A stretch of DNA of 58,947 nt from Cryobacterium adonitolivorans (lineage in GTDB: Bacteria; Actinomycetota; Actinomycetes; Actinomycetales; Microbacteriaceae), in the NCBI RefSeq assembly GCF_004402695.1, contig NZ_SOFL01000001.1, positions 1 through 58,947 on the forward strand. Direction: 5' to 3'. Shown here piece by piece: positions 34,295 through 42,917 of this stretch. The translations under genes were made by a program, and so were the position numbers. A model generated the notes under the pieces. The model worked only from the letters and a program-made list of their open reading frames with translations. It had not been told where the DNA came from and did not search any database. The stretch's first letter is position 1. Each line of letters opens with the position of its first letter.

Positions 34295-35904
34295 CCGGAT
34301 ACCCCCGACATGAGCTCGGCGTGGAGGACGGCCCGATCGTACTTACCGTTGGGCGAGCGGGGCAACGAGTCGCGGACCTCGAGGCGGGACGGGACCATGT
34401 AGAGCGGCAGGCACTGCTTGAGTGCGGCGGCGAGCGCGGCGACATCGAGTTCTGGCGCTGTCGACGTGACCACCAGCACGATCCGCTGACCCAGCGCCGG
34501 GTCGTCTTCGCCTAGGGCGACGGCATCGCGCACCAGACCGGTGCTGTACGCGGCCTCCTCAATCTCGCTGGGGCTCACCCGGTACCCCGACGTCTTGATC
34601 ATGTCGTCACTGCGGCCGACGAAATAGAGGAATCCCTCCTGATCGGCCACCACGGTGTCCCCCGACCAGACCGCCCGCTCGGGGGCACGCCACGGTTGCT
34701 GCGGGTGGTGCACGGTGCGATAACGTTCCGCCGTCCGGACCGGGTCGTTCCAGTAGCCGAGCGCGACCAGAGCGCCCCGGTGCACGAGTTCCCCTTCCTC
34801 ACCTGGCGCGCACGGCGTCCCGTCCGGACGGAGGACGAGGATCTCGGCATTGGGGATGGCCCGGCCGATCGAGTCGGGGCGTCGATCGATTTCCGAGGGA
34901 TCGAGGTACGTCGAACGGAACGCCTCCGTGAGGCCGTACATGAGGTATGGGTCAGCGGCGGCGAAGATCCCCCGCAGCCGATCCAGCGTCGGTCGGGGCA
35001 TCCTGCCCCCCGTGTTCGCCCAGTACCTCATCCGTCCGGTTGCCGCCGCCGGCCAGTTCACCTCGGCCAGTTGCAACCAGAGCGGTGGCACGCAGGTGAG
35101 GCCGGTGACGCCGTACTGCTCGCAGAGCCTGGGCACCTCCAGCGGCAGCAGGTAGTTCATGAGGACGCAGTGGGCGCCGACCGAGAAGGCCGTCGTCACC
35201 TGGCTCAGCCCCGCGTCGAAGCTCAGTGGCAGCACGCTGAGAATGACGTCGTCGCTGGAGTTCCGCAGGTACGAACTGACGCTCTCGGCCCCGACGATCA
35301 GGTTGCGATGGCTGAGCACGACACCCTTGGGTTTGCCGGTGCTGCCAGAGGTATACAGGATCGCGGCCGGATCGAGGTCGATCGCCGGCGACAGGGGCGG
35401 GTCTTGCGCCGCGGCCTGCCCGTCATGCCAACCGTGGACCTGCCACGCTGCTGCGGGATCCGGCACGGCAGCGCCCACGACGATCACGTGCGCGACCTCG
35501 GTGACCGGCAGCACCGACGCGAGCTGGGAGAGCCTGTCGGCCGAGGTGATGAGCACTCCGGCGCCGCTGTCCCGCAGGATGTGGCGGACCTGGGGCGCCT
35601 TGAGCACATGGTTGATCGGAACGAAGACGCCCCCGGCCGCGGAGACGGCGAAGATCGAGGCGACGGTTTCGAAGCGTTTCTCGAGGTAGACCGCCACGCG
35701 ATCACCACGCTGAACGCCCATCGTGTGCAGCTGCGCGGCGGCGGCGCGGGCCATGCGCCAGGCCTCGGCATAGCTGATGGTGGAATTGCGGTAGCTCAAC
35801 GCCGGGGCGTCCGGGGTTGCGGCGGCCGCCTGGCGGAGCAGGTGGTGGAGGCTCGTCCTGGCGGGGATCGTCACCCGCTGGTCCGTTTGTGGCCCGGTGC
35901 TCAT
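34291..35904 (-). CDS. AMP-forming acyl/aminoacyl ligase, exosortase-A-associated type
   Basis: 537 residues. ANL superfamily: P-loop YTSGSTGKPKG at 184-194, GLTEAFRSTYLDP (A5), SGDTVVADQEGFLYFVGRSDDMIKTSGYRVSP (A7-A8), and PNGKYDR with the catalytic Lys near 523. FVPINHVLKAPQVRHILRDSG matches my memory of the exosortase-A-associated ligase. It should adenylate an acid and load it on the ACP encoded two genes later. Both ends overlap neighbours by ATGA. Confidence 0.88.
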   Translation of the reverse strand: MSTGPQTDQRVTIPARTSLHHLLRQAAAATPDAPALSYRNSTISYAEAWRMARAAAAQLHTMGVQRGDRVAVYLEKRFETVASIFAVSAAGGVFVPINHVLKAPQVRHILRDSGAGVLITSADRLSQLASVLPVTEVAHVIVVGAAVPDPAAAWQVHGWHDGQAAAQDPPLSPAIDLDPAAILYTSGSTGKPKGVVLSHRNLIVGAESVSSYLRNSSDDVILSVLPLSFDAGLSQVTTAFSVGAHCVLMNYLLPLEVPRLCEQYGVTGLTCVPPLWLQLAEVNWPAAATGRMRYWANTGGRMPRPTLDRLRGIFAAADPYLMYGLTEAFRSTYLDPSEIDRRPDSIGRAIPNAEILVLRPDGTPCAPGEEGELVHRGALVALGYWNDPVRTAERYRTVHHPQQPWRAPERAVWSGDTVVADQEGFLYFVGRSDDMIKTSGYRVSPSEIEEAAYSTGLVRDAVALGEDDPALGQRIVLVVTSTAPELDVAALAAALKQCLPLYMVPSRLEVRDSLPRSPNGKYDRAVLHAELMSGVSG

Positions 35905-37055
35905 GACAGCGCCCGATCGACGAGGCCCGAACCCGACCCCACCCGTGTTCTTGAGGTCACACTGCTCGTGAGCGAGTCGGCGACCAACGATTGCTCCGCT
36001 TGTGTGAGGTGCGGGAACATCGGCAGGGAGAGGATCCGGCCCGCGGCAGCCTCGGCCACGGGAAACTGGCCTGGCCGGTAACCGAGGCCCGCGTACGCGG
36101 CCGTGAGGTGCAGCGGGGTCGGATAGTGGATGGCAGCGCCGATCCCTGCGGCCCCGAGTTCGGCGAGCACCCGGTCGCGTTCGTCGACCTGCACGACGTA
36201 CAGGTGCCAGACGTCCTCGTTGCCGGGCCGGATGGCCGGCAGGCGCACCTCGGGCACGTCGGCAAGCATCTCGGCGTACCGGCCGGCGGCCGCGCGGCGG
36301 GCAGCGTTCCAGCCGTCGAGCCGGCGCAGCTTCGCACGCAGCACCGCGGCCTGCACGGCGTCCAGACGCGAGTTCACGCCCGCCCGGTCGTGCACGTACT
36401 TCACCGAGCTGCCATGGGCGCCGAAGTTCCGGACGAACTCCGCAACGGCCGGGTCATCGGTGAGCACGGCGCCTGCGTCACCGGCGGCACCGAGATTCTT
36501 GCCGGGGTAGAAGCTCGTCGCGGCGACGCGGCCGAGCGAACCGGCTCGGCCGAGCGTCGAGGAGGCTCCCTGCGATTGCGCGGCGTCCTCAACGATCACC
36601 AGACCGTGCCGGTTCGCCATCGGGATGAGCGCATCCATCGGTGCGGTCTGGCCGTACAGGTGAACGGGCACGATCGCGCGCGTGCGCGCGGTGATCGCCG
36701 CGTCGACGGCAGCGGGGTCGATGAGGAGGAACTCGTCGTCGACGTCGACGAAGACCGGAATCGCGCCGAGGCGGGTCGCGGCCTCGGCCGTCGCGATGAA
36801 CGTGTTGACGGGGATGATGACCTCGTCGCCGGGGCGGACCCCGACGGCCCGGAGTGCGAGCTCGACGGCGTCGGTACCGTTCGCCACACCGACGCAGTGC
36901 CGGGTGCCGATGTATGCGGCGTACTCCCGCTCGAACGCGGCAACCTCGGCGCCGCCGACGAACGCGGCGGAGATGAACTGCGCCTGCCAGGTGGGAAGCA
37001 CCTCGTCGGCGATCTCCGCCTGCTGGGCGATGAGGTTGAGAAACGGGACTCTCAT
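35901..37055 (-). CDS. DegT/DnrJ/EryC1/StrS sugar aminotransferase, WlbC/FdtB-like
   Basis: 384 residues. [49 protein letters not shown] (Asp157) and [10 protein letters not shown] with PLP Lys186. The opening and the FYPGKNLGA form are those of the 3-keto aminotransferases (WlbC, QdtB, FdtB), which suggests C3 amination of a keto-sugar nucleotide, possibly the product of the Gfo/Idh enzyme at the operon head. Confidence 0.9.
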   Translation of the reverse strand: MRVPFLNLIAQQAEIADEVLPTWQAQFISAAFVGGAEVAAFEREYAAYIGTRHCVGVANGTDAVELALRAVGVRPGDEVIIPVNTFIATAEAATRLGAIPVFVDVDDEFLLIDPAAVDAAITARTRAIVPVHLYGQTAPMDALIPMANRHGLVIVEDAAQSQGASSTLGRAGSLGRVAATSFYPGKNLGAAGDAGAVLTDDPAVAEFVRNFGAHGSSVKYVHDRAGVNSRLDAVQAAVLRAKLRRLDGWNAARRAAAGRYAEMLADVPEVRLPAIRPGNEDVWHLYVVQVDERDRVLAELGAAGIGAAIHYPTPLHLTAAYAGLGYRPGQFPVAEAAAGRILSLPMFPHLTQAEQSLVADSLTSSVTSRTRVGSGSGLVDRALS

Positions 37056-37693
37056 GCTGACGCCACCTCTCGTGGGCGGGCCGGCACTCCCAGCCAGGTT
37101 TCCTCCGACGGCAAGTCCTGCGTCAGCGCGGCGCCCATTCCCAGCACCGCGTACCTCCCGACGCGGACGCCCTCGCGCACGCTCGCGTTCATGCCCAGGT
37201 AGGCACCCTCACCGATCCACGCGTGGCCTCCGAGCGCGACTCCCGCGCACAGGGTGGCGAATGACTCGACAAGGTCGTCATGGGTCAGCGTGACGTTCGG
37301 CATGACGACCACGTGGCGACCGAGTTCCACGTTCGTGGTCAGCACGACGCCGGCGAGCAGGATGCTGCCCACCCCCACGGTGCAGTCGTCCGGTACGCTC
37401 ACGCTGGGGTCGATGACGCTGACATAGTCGTCGTTGGTGCGGCCGTGCCCGGCCAGGCGAGCCGCGATCGCAGCCCGCGCGACCCCGCGCCCGGCGCAGA
37501 TCACCAGTCTGGCCCGCGGGTGATCGGCGGCTTGCTCGGTTCCCCCCAGGATCGGCAGTCCGTCGATGCTCTTGCCCCACAGGGTTGGGTCGTCGTCGAG
37601 GTAGCCGATCGCTGTGTGCTCTCCTGAGCGCCGCAGCACCGACAGCGCCTCCCGTGCCAGGCCGCTCGCCGCGACGAGCAGCACGTCAACCAT
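37052..37693 (-). CDS. NeuD/PglD-like sugar O/N-acetyltransferase
   Basis: 213 residues. N-terminal small Rossmann domain ([27 protein letters not shown]) followed by hexapeptide-repeat beta-helix (about 85-200; [33 protein letters not shown]). PglD acts on UDP-4-amino sugars made by a DegT aminotransferase; here it overlaps such a gene on each side, so it likely acetylates one of their products. The ATG overlaps the preceding aminotransferase by 8 nt. Confidence 0.88.
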   Translation of the reverse strand: MVDVLLVAASGLAREALSVLRRSGEHTAIGYLDDDPTLWGKSIDGLPILGGTEQAADHPRARLVICAGRGVARAAIAARLAGHGRTNDDYVSVIDPSVSVPDDCTVGVGSILLAGVVLTTNVELGRHVVVMPNVTLTHDDLVESFATLCAGVALGGHAWIGEGAYLGMNASVREGVRVGRYAVLGMGAALTQDLPSEETWLGVPARPREVASA

Positions 37694-38837
37694 GTGCGAC
37701 CACCGTCAGCGGGGCGAGCAACGCGTCGATGACAATGGCCTGTTGTGCCGCTTCGAGCTGGTGATACAGCGGCAGGATCAGGGTAGTGCCGGTGAGTCGT
37801 TCCGAGACCGGCAGCGGGACACGCTGCGACGGGCTCCCCGCGTACGCCGGCTGCAGGTGCGCCGACATGATGCCGCGACGAGCCGAAACTCCGGCCTCGG
37901 CCAGATGTAGCAGCAGAGTCTCCCGGTCCAGCGGATAGTCCTCGCCGACCTCGACCCAGTAGGACTGGAAGTTCGAGGTGCCCCACTCCGGGTCGCGCAC
38001 CGGGCGCAGCCCGGCGACTCCGGCCAGTGCCGCGGTGTAACCCTCGGCGATCTCACGGCGTCTCTGCACAATCTCCGGCAGGCGTCCCAGCTGCACGATC
38101 CCCACGGCCGCCTGCATGTCGGTCATCCGGTAGTTGAATCCGACCTCCAGGTATTCCTCGGCCGGCGCGAGAACGCTCGCCTGCCGGTCAGTCGCCGAGA
38201 CACTCATGGCGTGCTCCCGCAGTCGTCTGGCGCGCCCGGCCCATTCCGCATTCGAGGTCGTCAGCATGCCGCCCTCCCCCGTGGTCAACAGCTTGCGCGG
38301 GTGGAAGGACCACGCTGCGAGCACGGCACCTGCCCCAACGGGGCGGCCCTTGTAGGTGGACCCGGCACCGCAGGCTGCGTCTTCGATCACCACGATGCCC
38401 AGCGGATCGCACACGTCGCGGATCGAGTCGAGGTCGACCGGAACGCCGCCCTGGTCAACGACGATGACGGCACGCGTGCGCTCGGTGATGGCGGTGACGA
38501 CCCCGTCCGCCGTGACGCACCCGGTACCGGGGTCGACGTCGATGAAGATCGGCCGCGCCCCGACGTACGTCGGCGCGTTCGCCGTGGCGACAAAGGAGAA
38601 TGACGGCACGATCACCTCATCACCGGCCTGGACCCCCGCCACGATCAGCGCCAGGTGCAGGGCAGTGGTGCAGTTCGAGGTCGCGACGGCGTGCCCGGCC
38701 TGCATCGAGGCCGCGAACTCGCGCTCGAACTGTGCGACCCTGGGCCCCTGTGCCACCCACCCCGACTCGATCACCTCGCTGAGCGCACGAATTTCTTCCG
38801 CACCCATCCACGGCTTCATCACATTGATGCGGTTCAT
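37686..38837 (-). CDS. DegT/DnrJ/EryC1/StrS sugar aminotransferase, PglE/perosamine-synthase-like
   Basis: 383 residues from ATG 38837, which overlaps the epimerase stop (ATGA). [52 protein letters not shown] and [14 protein letters not shown] with PLP Lys182 are typical of 4-keto-6-deoxyhexose C4 aminotransferases. It pairs naturally with the PglD-like acetyltransferase next door. A matching 4,6-dehydratase is not in the window. Confidence 0.9.
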   Translation of the reverse strand: MNRINVMKPWMGAEEIRALSEVIESGWVAQGPRVAQFEREFAASMQAGHAVATSNCTTALHLALIVAGVQAGDEVIVPSFSFVATANAPTYVGARPIFIDVDPGTGCVTADGVVTAITERTRAVIVVDQGGVPVDLDSIRDVCDPLGIVVIEDAACGAGSTYKGRPVGAGAVLAAWSFHPRKLLTTGEGGMLTTSNAEWAGRARRLREHAMSVSATDRQASVLAPAEEYLEVGFNYRMTDMQAAVGIVQLGRLPEIVQRRREIAEGYTAALAGVAGLRPVRDPEWGTSNFQSYWVEVGEDYPLDRETLLLHLAEAGVSARRGIMSAHLQPAYAGSPSQRVPLPVSERLTGTTLILPLYHQLEAAQQAIVIDALLAPLTVVAHG

Positions 38838-39829
38838 GACGCCACGCTCACACGACCGGCGGCGATCTCGTCCCGCTGCGGCTGCCACCAGTCAACGAGG
38901 GCTCGCAAGCCGTCGTGCAATCCGACCCGCGCCTCAAAGCCCAGGTCGTTGCGCGCCGCCCCGGTGTCGGCGAGGCGCCGGGTGACACCGTTGACCGCAC
39001 GGTCCGGCCCATGCTCGACCGCCAGGTCGGAGCCCATGACGTCCAGCAGCGATTCGGCAAGCCCCAGCAAGGTGGTCTCGGTGCCGCTGGCGACGTTGTA
39101 GACCCCCTCGGTACGATCATTGGCGGCGGCCAACAGGTTCGCCCTGGCGATGTCGGTGGTGAAGATGAAATCCATGGTCTGCAGCCCGTCGCCGTAGATC
39201 AGCGGCGGCTTCCCGTCGGCGATGCGCTCCATCCAGCGCACCAGGACCTCGGTGTAGAGGCCGTGCACATCCATCCTCGGACCGTAGACGTTGAAGTACC
39301 GCAGGGCGACGTAGTCCAGCCCATACATGGCATGGAAGCTTCGCAGCATCCCCTCGCCGAACGACTTGGCTGCGCCGTAGAAGGTGTCGTTGTTGTGATC
39401 GTGATGACTCTCGGGAGTGGGGAAGATCTCAGCCAGGCCGTACACCGAGGCGCTGGACGCCGAGATGACCTTGTCGACACCGTGTGCCGCAGCAGCCTCC
39501 AGAACATTGAACGTACCGTCGGCTAGCACCTCGTTGGCGAGGCGGGGCTCCTCGGCGCACTGGGTGATGCGAATCGCCGCCTGGTGGAACACCAGGGTCT
39601 TGCCCGTGGTGGCCTTGTGCACCAGGGCGGCATCACGGATGTCGCCGTCGATCACGGAGACCCGACCGTCGGCCATCGCGGTGTCGAGGTTGACCATCCG
39701 GCCACGCACGAAGTTGTCAAGGACGTCGATGTGTTCGACCCCCGCGTCGAGCAGTTGATCCACGATGGTGGAACCGATCGTGCCCGCGCCCCCGGTGACC
39801 AGCACTCGCGCGCCGTTCAGCGCGGTCAT
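38834..39829 (-). CDS. NAD-dependent sugar-nucleotide epimerase/dehydratase (extended SDR)
   Basis: 331 residues. Cofactor motif GGAGTIGS at residues 13-20, HQAAIRITQ, catalytic S-S-A-S-VYG and YGAAK, and RYFNVYGPRMDVHG. Closest in feel to UDP-glucose 4-epimerase-like proteins of surface-polysaccharide loci. Likely supplies an epimerised or keto-sugar nucleotide for the amino-sugar branch. ATGA overlaps on both sides. Confidence 0.9.
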   Translation of the reverse strand: MTALNGARVLVTGGAGTIGSTIVDQLLDAGVEHIDVLDNFVRGRMVNLDTAMADGRVSVIDGDIRDAALVHKATTGKTLVFHQAAIRITQCAEEPRLANEVLADGTFNVLEAAAAHGVDKVISASSASVYGLAEIFPTPESHHDHNNDTFYGAAKSFGEGMLRSFHAMYGLDYVALRYFNVYGPRMDVHGLYTEVLVRWMERIADGKPPLIYGDGLQTMDFIFTTDIARANLLAAANDRTEGVYNVASGTETTLLGLAESLLDVMGSDLAVEHGPDRAVNGVTRRLADTGAARNDLGFEARVGLHDGLRALVDWWQPQRDEIAAGRVSVAS

Positions 39830-40908
39830 GCCAGCTCTCCGGCCAGCTGGGCGTGCAGCTCCGTGGCGTGCGGCGCGATCGGGTAGGTCACCACTGCGCC
39901 TTGGGCCAGGCTCCGGCTGGCTGCCTCGAGCACCTCCAGCACTCGCAGACCGGATCCGGCATCGGTGCGCGGAGCGCGCCGCTCCCGGATACTCGTCGCG
40001 AACTCCGCGACCATGGAATCCAGCGCCTCTCGTTCCGACAGGGCGGGCGACCAGGTGTCGCCCAGCCGGTACGAGATTGCGGCGGCTCGTCGTTCGACTC
40101 CGTCCAGTGACTGGGTCTGAAGATCCACCCCGCGGTCGTAGACGCTGACCCGCTGCTGCGGGTTGAGGTCGTCCCAGACCAGGGTGCGTTTGGTCCCGCC
40201 GATGATCATGGTGCGGATCTTGGTCGGGCTCAGCCAGTTGACGTGGACGTGAGCGATGGCTCCGTGTTGGAGCGGCAGGGTGAGATAGCCGACACAGGCT
40301 TTGCCCGCGCCGAGCGGGTCGGCACCCTGCGCCGAGACGCTGAGCGGGCGCAGACCACCGGGAAGGACGAAGTCGATGATCGAGAGGTCATGGGGGGCGA
40401 GATCCCAGAACACGTCGACATCCGGCTGGATCAAGCCCAGGTTGATTCGGACCGAGTCGATGAAGAGGATGTCGCCCAGCGCGCCCTCTTCGATCAACTC
40501 CCGGATCTTGAGCACCGCCGGGGTGTAGCAGTACGTGTGGTCGGTCATCAGGACCAACGAGTTCTCGGCAGCCGCCCTCGCCATCGCCTCACCCCGCCCG
40601 CTCGTGTCCGCGAGCGGCTTTTCCACCAGGACGTGTTTTCCGGCGGCGAGCGCCGCGCACGCGATGTCGTGGTGTGTCGCCGCCGGCGTGGCGATGGCGA
40701 CGGCATCCAAAGTGTCATCGGCGAGCAGGGCCTCGACGGAGGATGTCACCCGCACCCCGCTTCCAGGACCGGCGAGACGCCCCGCCCGGTCAAGGTCGAG
40801 GTCACAGACCGCCGCGAGTTCCCAGTGCGGGCTGGCCCGGAAATTCCGGGCCAGATTCGGCCCCCAGTACCCAGCGCCGATGACGGCGATCCGTAGCGTA
40901 TCGGTCAC
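39826..40908 (-). CDS. Gfo/Idh/MocA family oxidoreductase, WlbA-like
   Basis: 360 residues. N-terminal Rossmann LRIAVIGAGYWGPNLARNF, AVCDLDLDRA, VAIATPAATHHDIACAALAAGKHVLVEKPLA with the catalytic EKP motif; C-terminal half DLAPHDLSIIDF. The family includes WlbA/WbpB, which oxidise C3 of UDP-GlcNAc uronic acid before transamination. First gene of the nine-gene operon; its promoter must lie in the 323-nt divergent spacer. Confidence 0.9.
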   Translation of the reverse strand: MTDTLRIAVIGAGYWGPNLARNFRASPHWELAAVCDLDLDRAGRLAGPGSGVRVTSSVEALLADDTLDAVAIATPAATHHDIACAALAAGKHVLVEKPLADTSGRGEAMARAAAENSLVLMTDHTYCYTPAVLKIRELIEEGALGDILFIDSVRINLGLIQPDVDVFWDLAPHDLSIIDFVLPGGLRPLSVSAQGADPLGAGKACVGYLTLPLQHGAIAHVHVNWLSPTKIRTMIIGGTKRTLVWDDLNPQQRVSVYDRGVDLQTQSLDGVERRAAAISYRLGDTWSPALSEREALDSMVAEFATSIRERRAPRTDAGSGLRVLEVLEAASRSLAQGAVVTYPIAPHATELHAQLAGELA

Positions 40909-41231
40909 AGTGAACCCCTATGGCTTGATGCTGAAGGCACGAGCTACGACCACTCAGAAAGCTGAGGGTCGCTCAAACAGTCACAATGCCACCGAGGTGG
41001 GCGATTCGCGTGCCCCCAACCGGGGGTGAACCCTGGAAGCCGAGGACCGCCCCCCGTTCAGGTCACAGCGCATCAATTGAGGAGCGGGGTATGGTCGCAT
41101 CGTGAGTTGCTGAGATTCCCTCACGTGACTGATCAAGTTGAATTCGCTCCATTCGCATCACTTCCGTGTCACCGCGCCACCAGTTCCATCACCCGCTCGA
41201 ACCTGTAAACCCGAACTGCAGGGGACTTTCC
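40909..41231. other. Divergent promoter region of the two main EPS operons
   Basis: 323 nt without a gene. Holds the GC-rich inverted repeat at 41012-41027 and must contain promoters for the nine-gene minus operon and the priming-transferase plus operon. AGGGGA at 41219-41224 is the ribosome site of a small leader ORF. Confidence 0.6.
41012..41027. promoter_or_regulatory. Inverted repeat GCCCCC-AACC-GGGGGT in the divergent EPS promoter
   Basis: Related to the boxes at 16774 and 29032 but with a 4-bp spacer. Position between two divergent EPS operons makes a regulatory role plausible. Confidence 0.4.
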
Positions 41232-41354
41232 GTGAATACGTCTGTGACGTGTCGACCTATTCGTCGACCCAAAAAAGCGCCAATGCCGCCAACGGCAGGC
41301 GTCGCCAGCGCTCGGCCTGCCCGGCCTACGGCCGGAAGCGCCGGCCTCCGATGA
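41232..41354 (+). CDS. Possible 40-residue basic leader ORF coupled to the priming transferase
   Basis: GTG 41232 is preceded by AGGGGA; the ORF has repeated Arg/Pro/Lys/Ala (for example RRPKKAPMPP) and its TGA overlaps the ATG of the sugar transferase (ATGA). The transferase start lacks a good site of its own. Could be a translational leader, or the transferase may really begin further upstream in its own frame. Confidence 0.4.
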   Translation: MNTSVTCRPIRRPKKAPMPPTAGVASARPARPTAGSAGLR

Positions 41355-42916
41355 GCACGCCGAAGCAGCGTTCCCCTGCCGGAGGTGTCGCGGGCGCCTA
41401 CCGCGCCCCGCTCCACCTGGTCAGGACCGCCCCCGTCGCCACAGCGCCGGCCCCGCATGCCCACGCCGCGCCGGAAGCCGCCGTCGGGCTGTCCGGCGCG
41501 GCGTGGGCACGGAGCTATCGCACCAAGCTTCAGCTCACGGATGCCACGGTGATCGTCGCCGCCGTCGCCGCCGCCTTCCTGGCACGGTTCGCCCTGGGAA
41601 CCCCGATCGCGACCACGACCCCGATCCCGCTCTCTGCTTGGGCGATCATCGGCCTCGTAATCGGCACCTGGATCGTCACCCTCTCCACCTTCCGCACCAG
41701 GGACCCACGGGTCGTCGCGGTGGGAGCCACCGAGTACAAACACGTGATCAATGCCAGCGCCCTGGCGTTCGGGATGCTCGCCATCGCGTTCCTTCTATTA
41801 CAAGTGGACACCGCCCGCGCCTACTTCGTCTTCGCCCTGCCGTTCGGAGTTGCGGCCCTGGTCTTGGAGCGGTGGCTCTGGCGCAAGTGGCTCATTCGGC
41901 AGCGCAGGTTCGGCCACTACCTGGCCCGCGCCATCGTCGTCGGTGGCAGGGAGGACATCGAGTACGTCGTCAGGCAGATCAACGACAAGTCCGGCGCCGC
42001 CTATCAGGTGGTGGGTGCGGCGCTGGAGGGTGAGAACACGACGAGTGTCACGTCGGCCGGCCACCGGGTTCCCGTGGTGTCCGACTTCGCGCACGTCGCC
42101 GCCGCGGCGCAGTCACTCGGGGTCGATGCCGTCATCGTGGCCGGGCATCCGAGCCTCGGAAACACGTTCATCCGCAACCTGGGCTGGGACCTCGAGAAGA
42201 CGTCGGCCGAGCTCGTTCTCTCGAGCCGGCTGACGGACGTCGCCGGTCCGCGGATCCACTTCCGCCCCGTCGAGGGACTTCCCCTCATCCACGTGGAAAT
42301 CCCCCAGTATGACGGCGCCAAGCACGTGCTCAAGCGCGCTCTGGACGTCACTCTGGGCGTTGCCGCGCTGATCGTGATCAGCCCGCTGCTCATCGTGCTC
42401 GGCGCCTTGGTCAAACTGGACAGCCCGGGTCCCGTGTTGTTCCGGCAGGAGCGGGTCGGGCGTAATGGCCGCACCTTCCACATGCTCAAGGTCCGCTCGA
42501 TGGTGCAAACCGCCGAAGACGACCTGGCCGGGCTGCTCGACCAGAACGAAGGCGCCGGGGTGCTCTTCAAGATCCGGAACGACCCCCGCATCACCCGGGT
42601 CGGCCGTGTCCTGCGCAAATACTCCCTCGATGAGTTGCCGCAGCTGTGGAACATCGTGGTCGGCCAGATGAGCATCGTCGGGCCGCGCCCGCCGCTGCCC
42701 GCCGAGGTCGAAAACTACGAGTCGCACATGCACCGTCGCCTGTATATCAAGCCGGGACTCACCGGCATGTGGCAGGTCAACGGGCGCTCCAACCTCAGCT
42801 GGGAGGAGAGCGTCCGGCTCGACCTCTACTACGTCGAGAACTGGTCGCTGGCTGGTGACCTGATGATCATCTGGCGAACCGTCAAAATCGTCCTCCGGCC
42901 CCAGGGGGCGTACTGA
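41351..42916 (+). CDS. Priming undecaprenyl-phosphate sugar-1-phosphate transferase (WbaP/PHPT type)
   Basis: 521 residues from ATG 41351; the frame is open further upstream (to 41138), so the start is uncertain. Four N-terminal helices (about 55-180), a CoA_binding_3-like Rossmann domain (YLARAIVVGGREDIEYVV, about 200-330), a fifth membrane helix (about 330-350) and the catalytic bacterial sugar transferase domain: KLDSPGPVLFRQERVGRNG, MLKVRSM, KYSLDELPQLWNI, MSIVGPRPPLP, KPGLTGMWQV. It starts the EPS repeat unit on undecaprenyl phosphate. Overlapping or 1-nt spacing ties it to three downstream glycosyltransferases. Confidence 0.93.
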   Translation: MSTPKQRSPAGGVAGAYRAPLHLVRTAPVATAPAPHAHAAPEAAVGLSGAAWARSYRTKLQLTDATVIVAAVAAAFLARFALGTPIATTTPIPLSAWAIIGLVIGTWIVTLSTFRTRDPRVVAVGATEYKHVINASALAFGMLAIAFLLLQVDTARAYFVFALPFGVAALVLERWLWRKWLIRQRRFGHYLARAIVVGGREDIEYVVRQINDKSGAAYQVVGAALEGENTTSVTSAGHRVPVVSDFAHVAAAAQSLGVDAVIVAGHPSLGNTFIRNLGWDLEKTSAELVLSSRLTDVAGPRIHFRPVEGLPLIHVEIPQYDGAKHVLKRALDVTLGVAALIVISPLLIVLGALVKLDSPGPVLFRQERVGRNGRTFHMLKVRSMVQTAEDDLAGLLDQNEGAGVLFKIRNDPRITRVGRVLRKYSLDELPQLWNIVVGQMSIVGPRPPLPAEVENYESHMHRRLYIKPGLTGMWQVNGRSNLSWEESVRLDLYYVENWSLAGDLMIIWRTVKIVLRPQGAY

Positions 42917-42917
42917 C

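Noticed and set aside
31763..41231. Exosortase or PEP-CTERM protein to match the ligase/decarboxylase/ACP trio
   Set aside because: No multi-pass protein with exosortase motifs and no PEP-CTERM tail was seen in the window.
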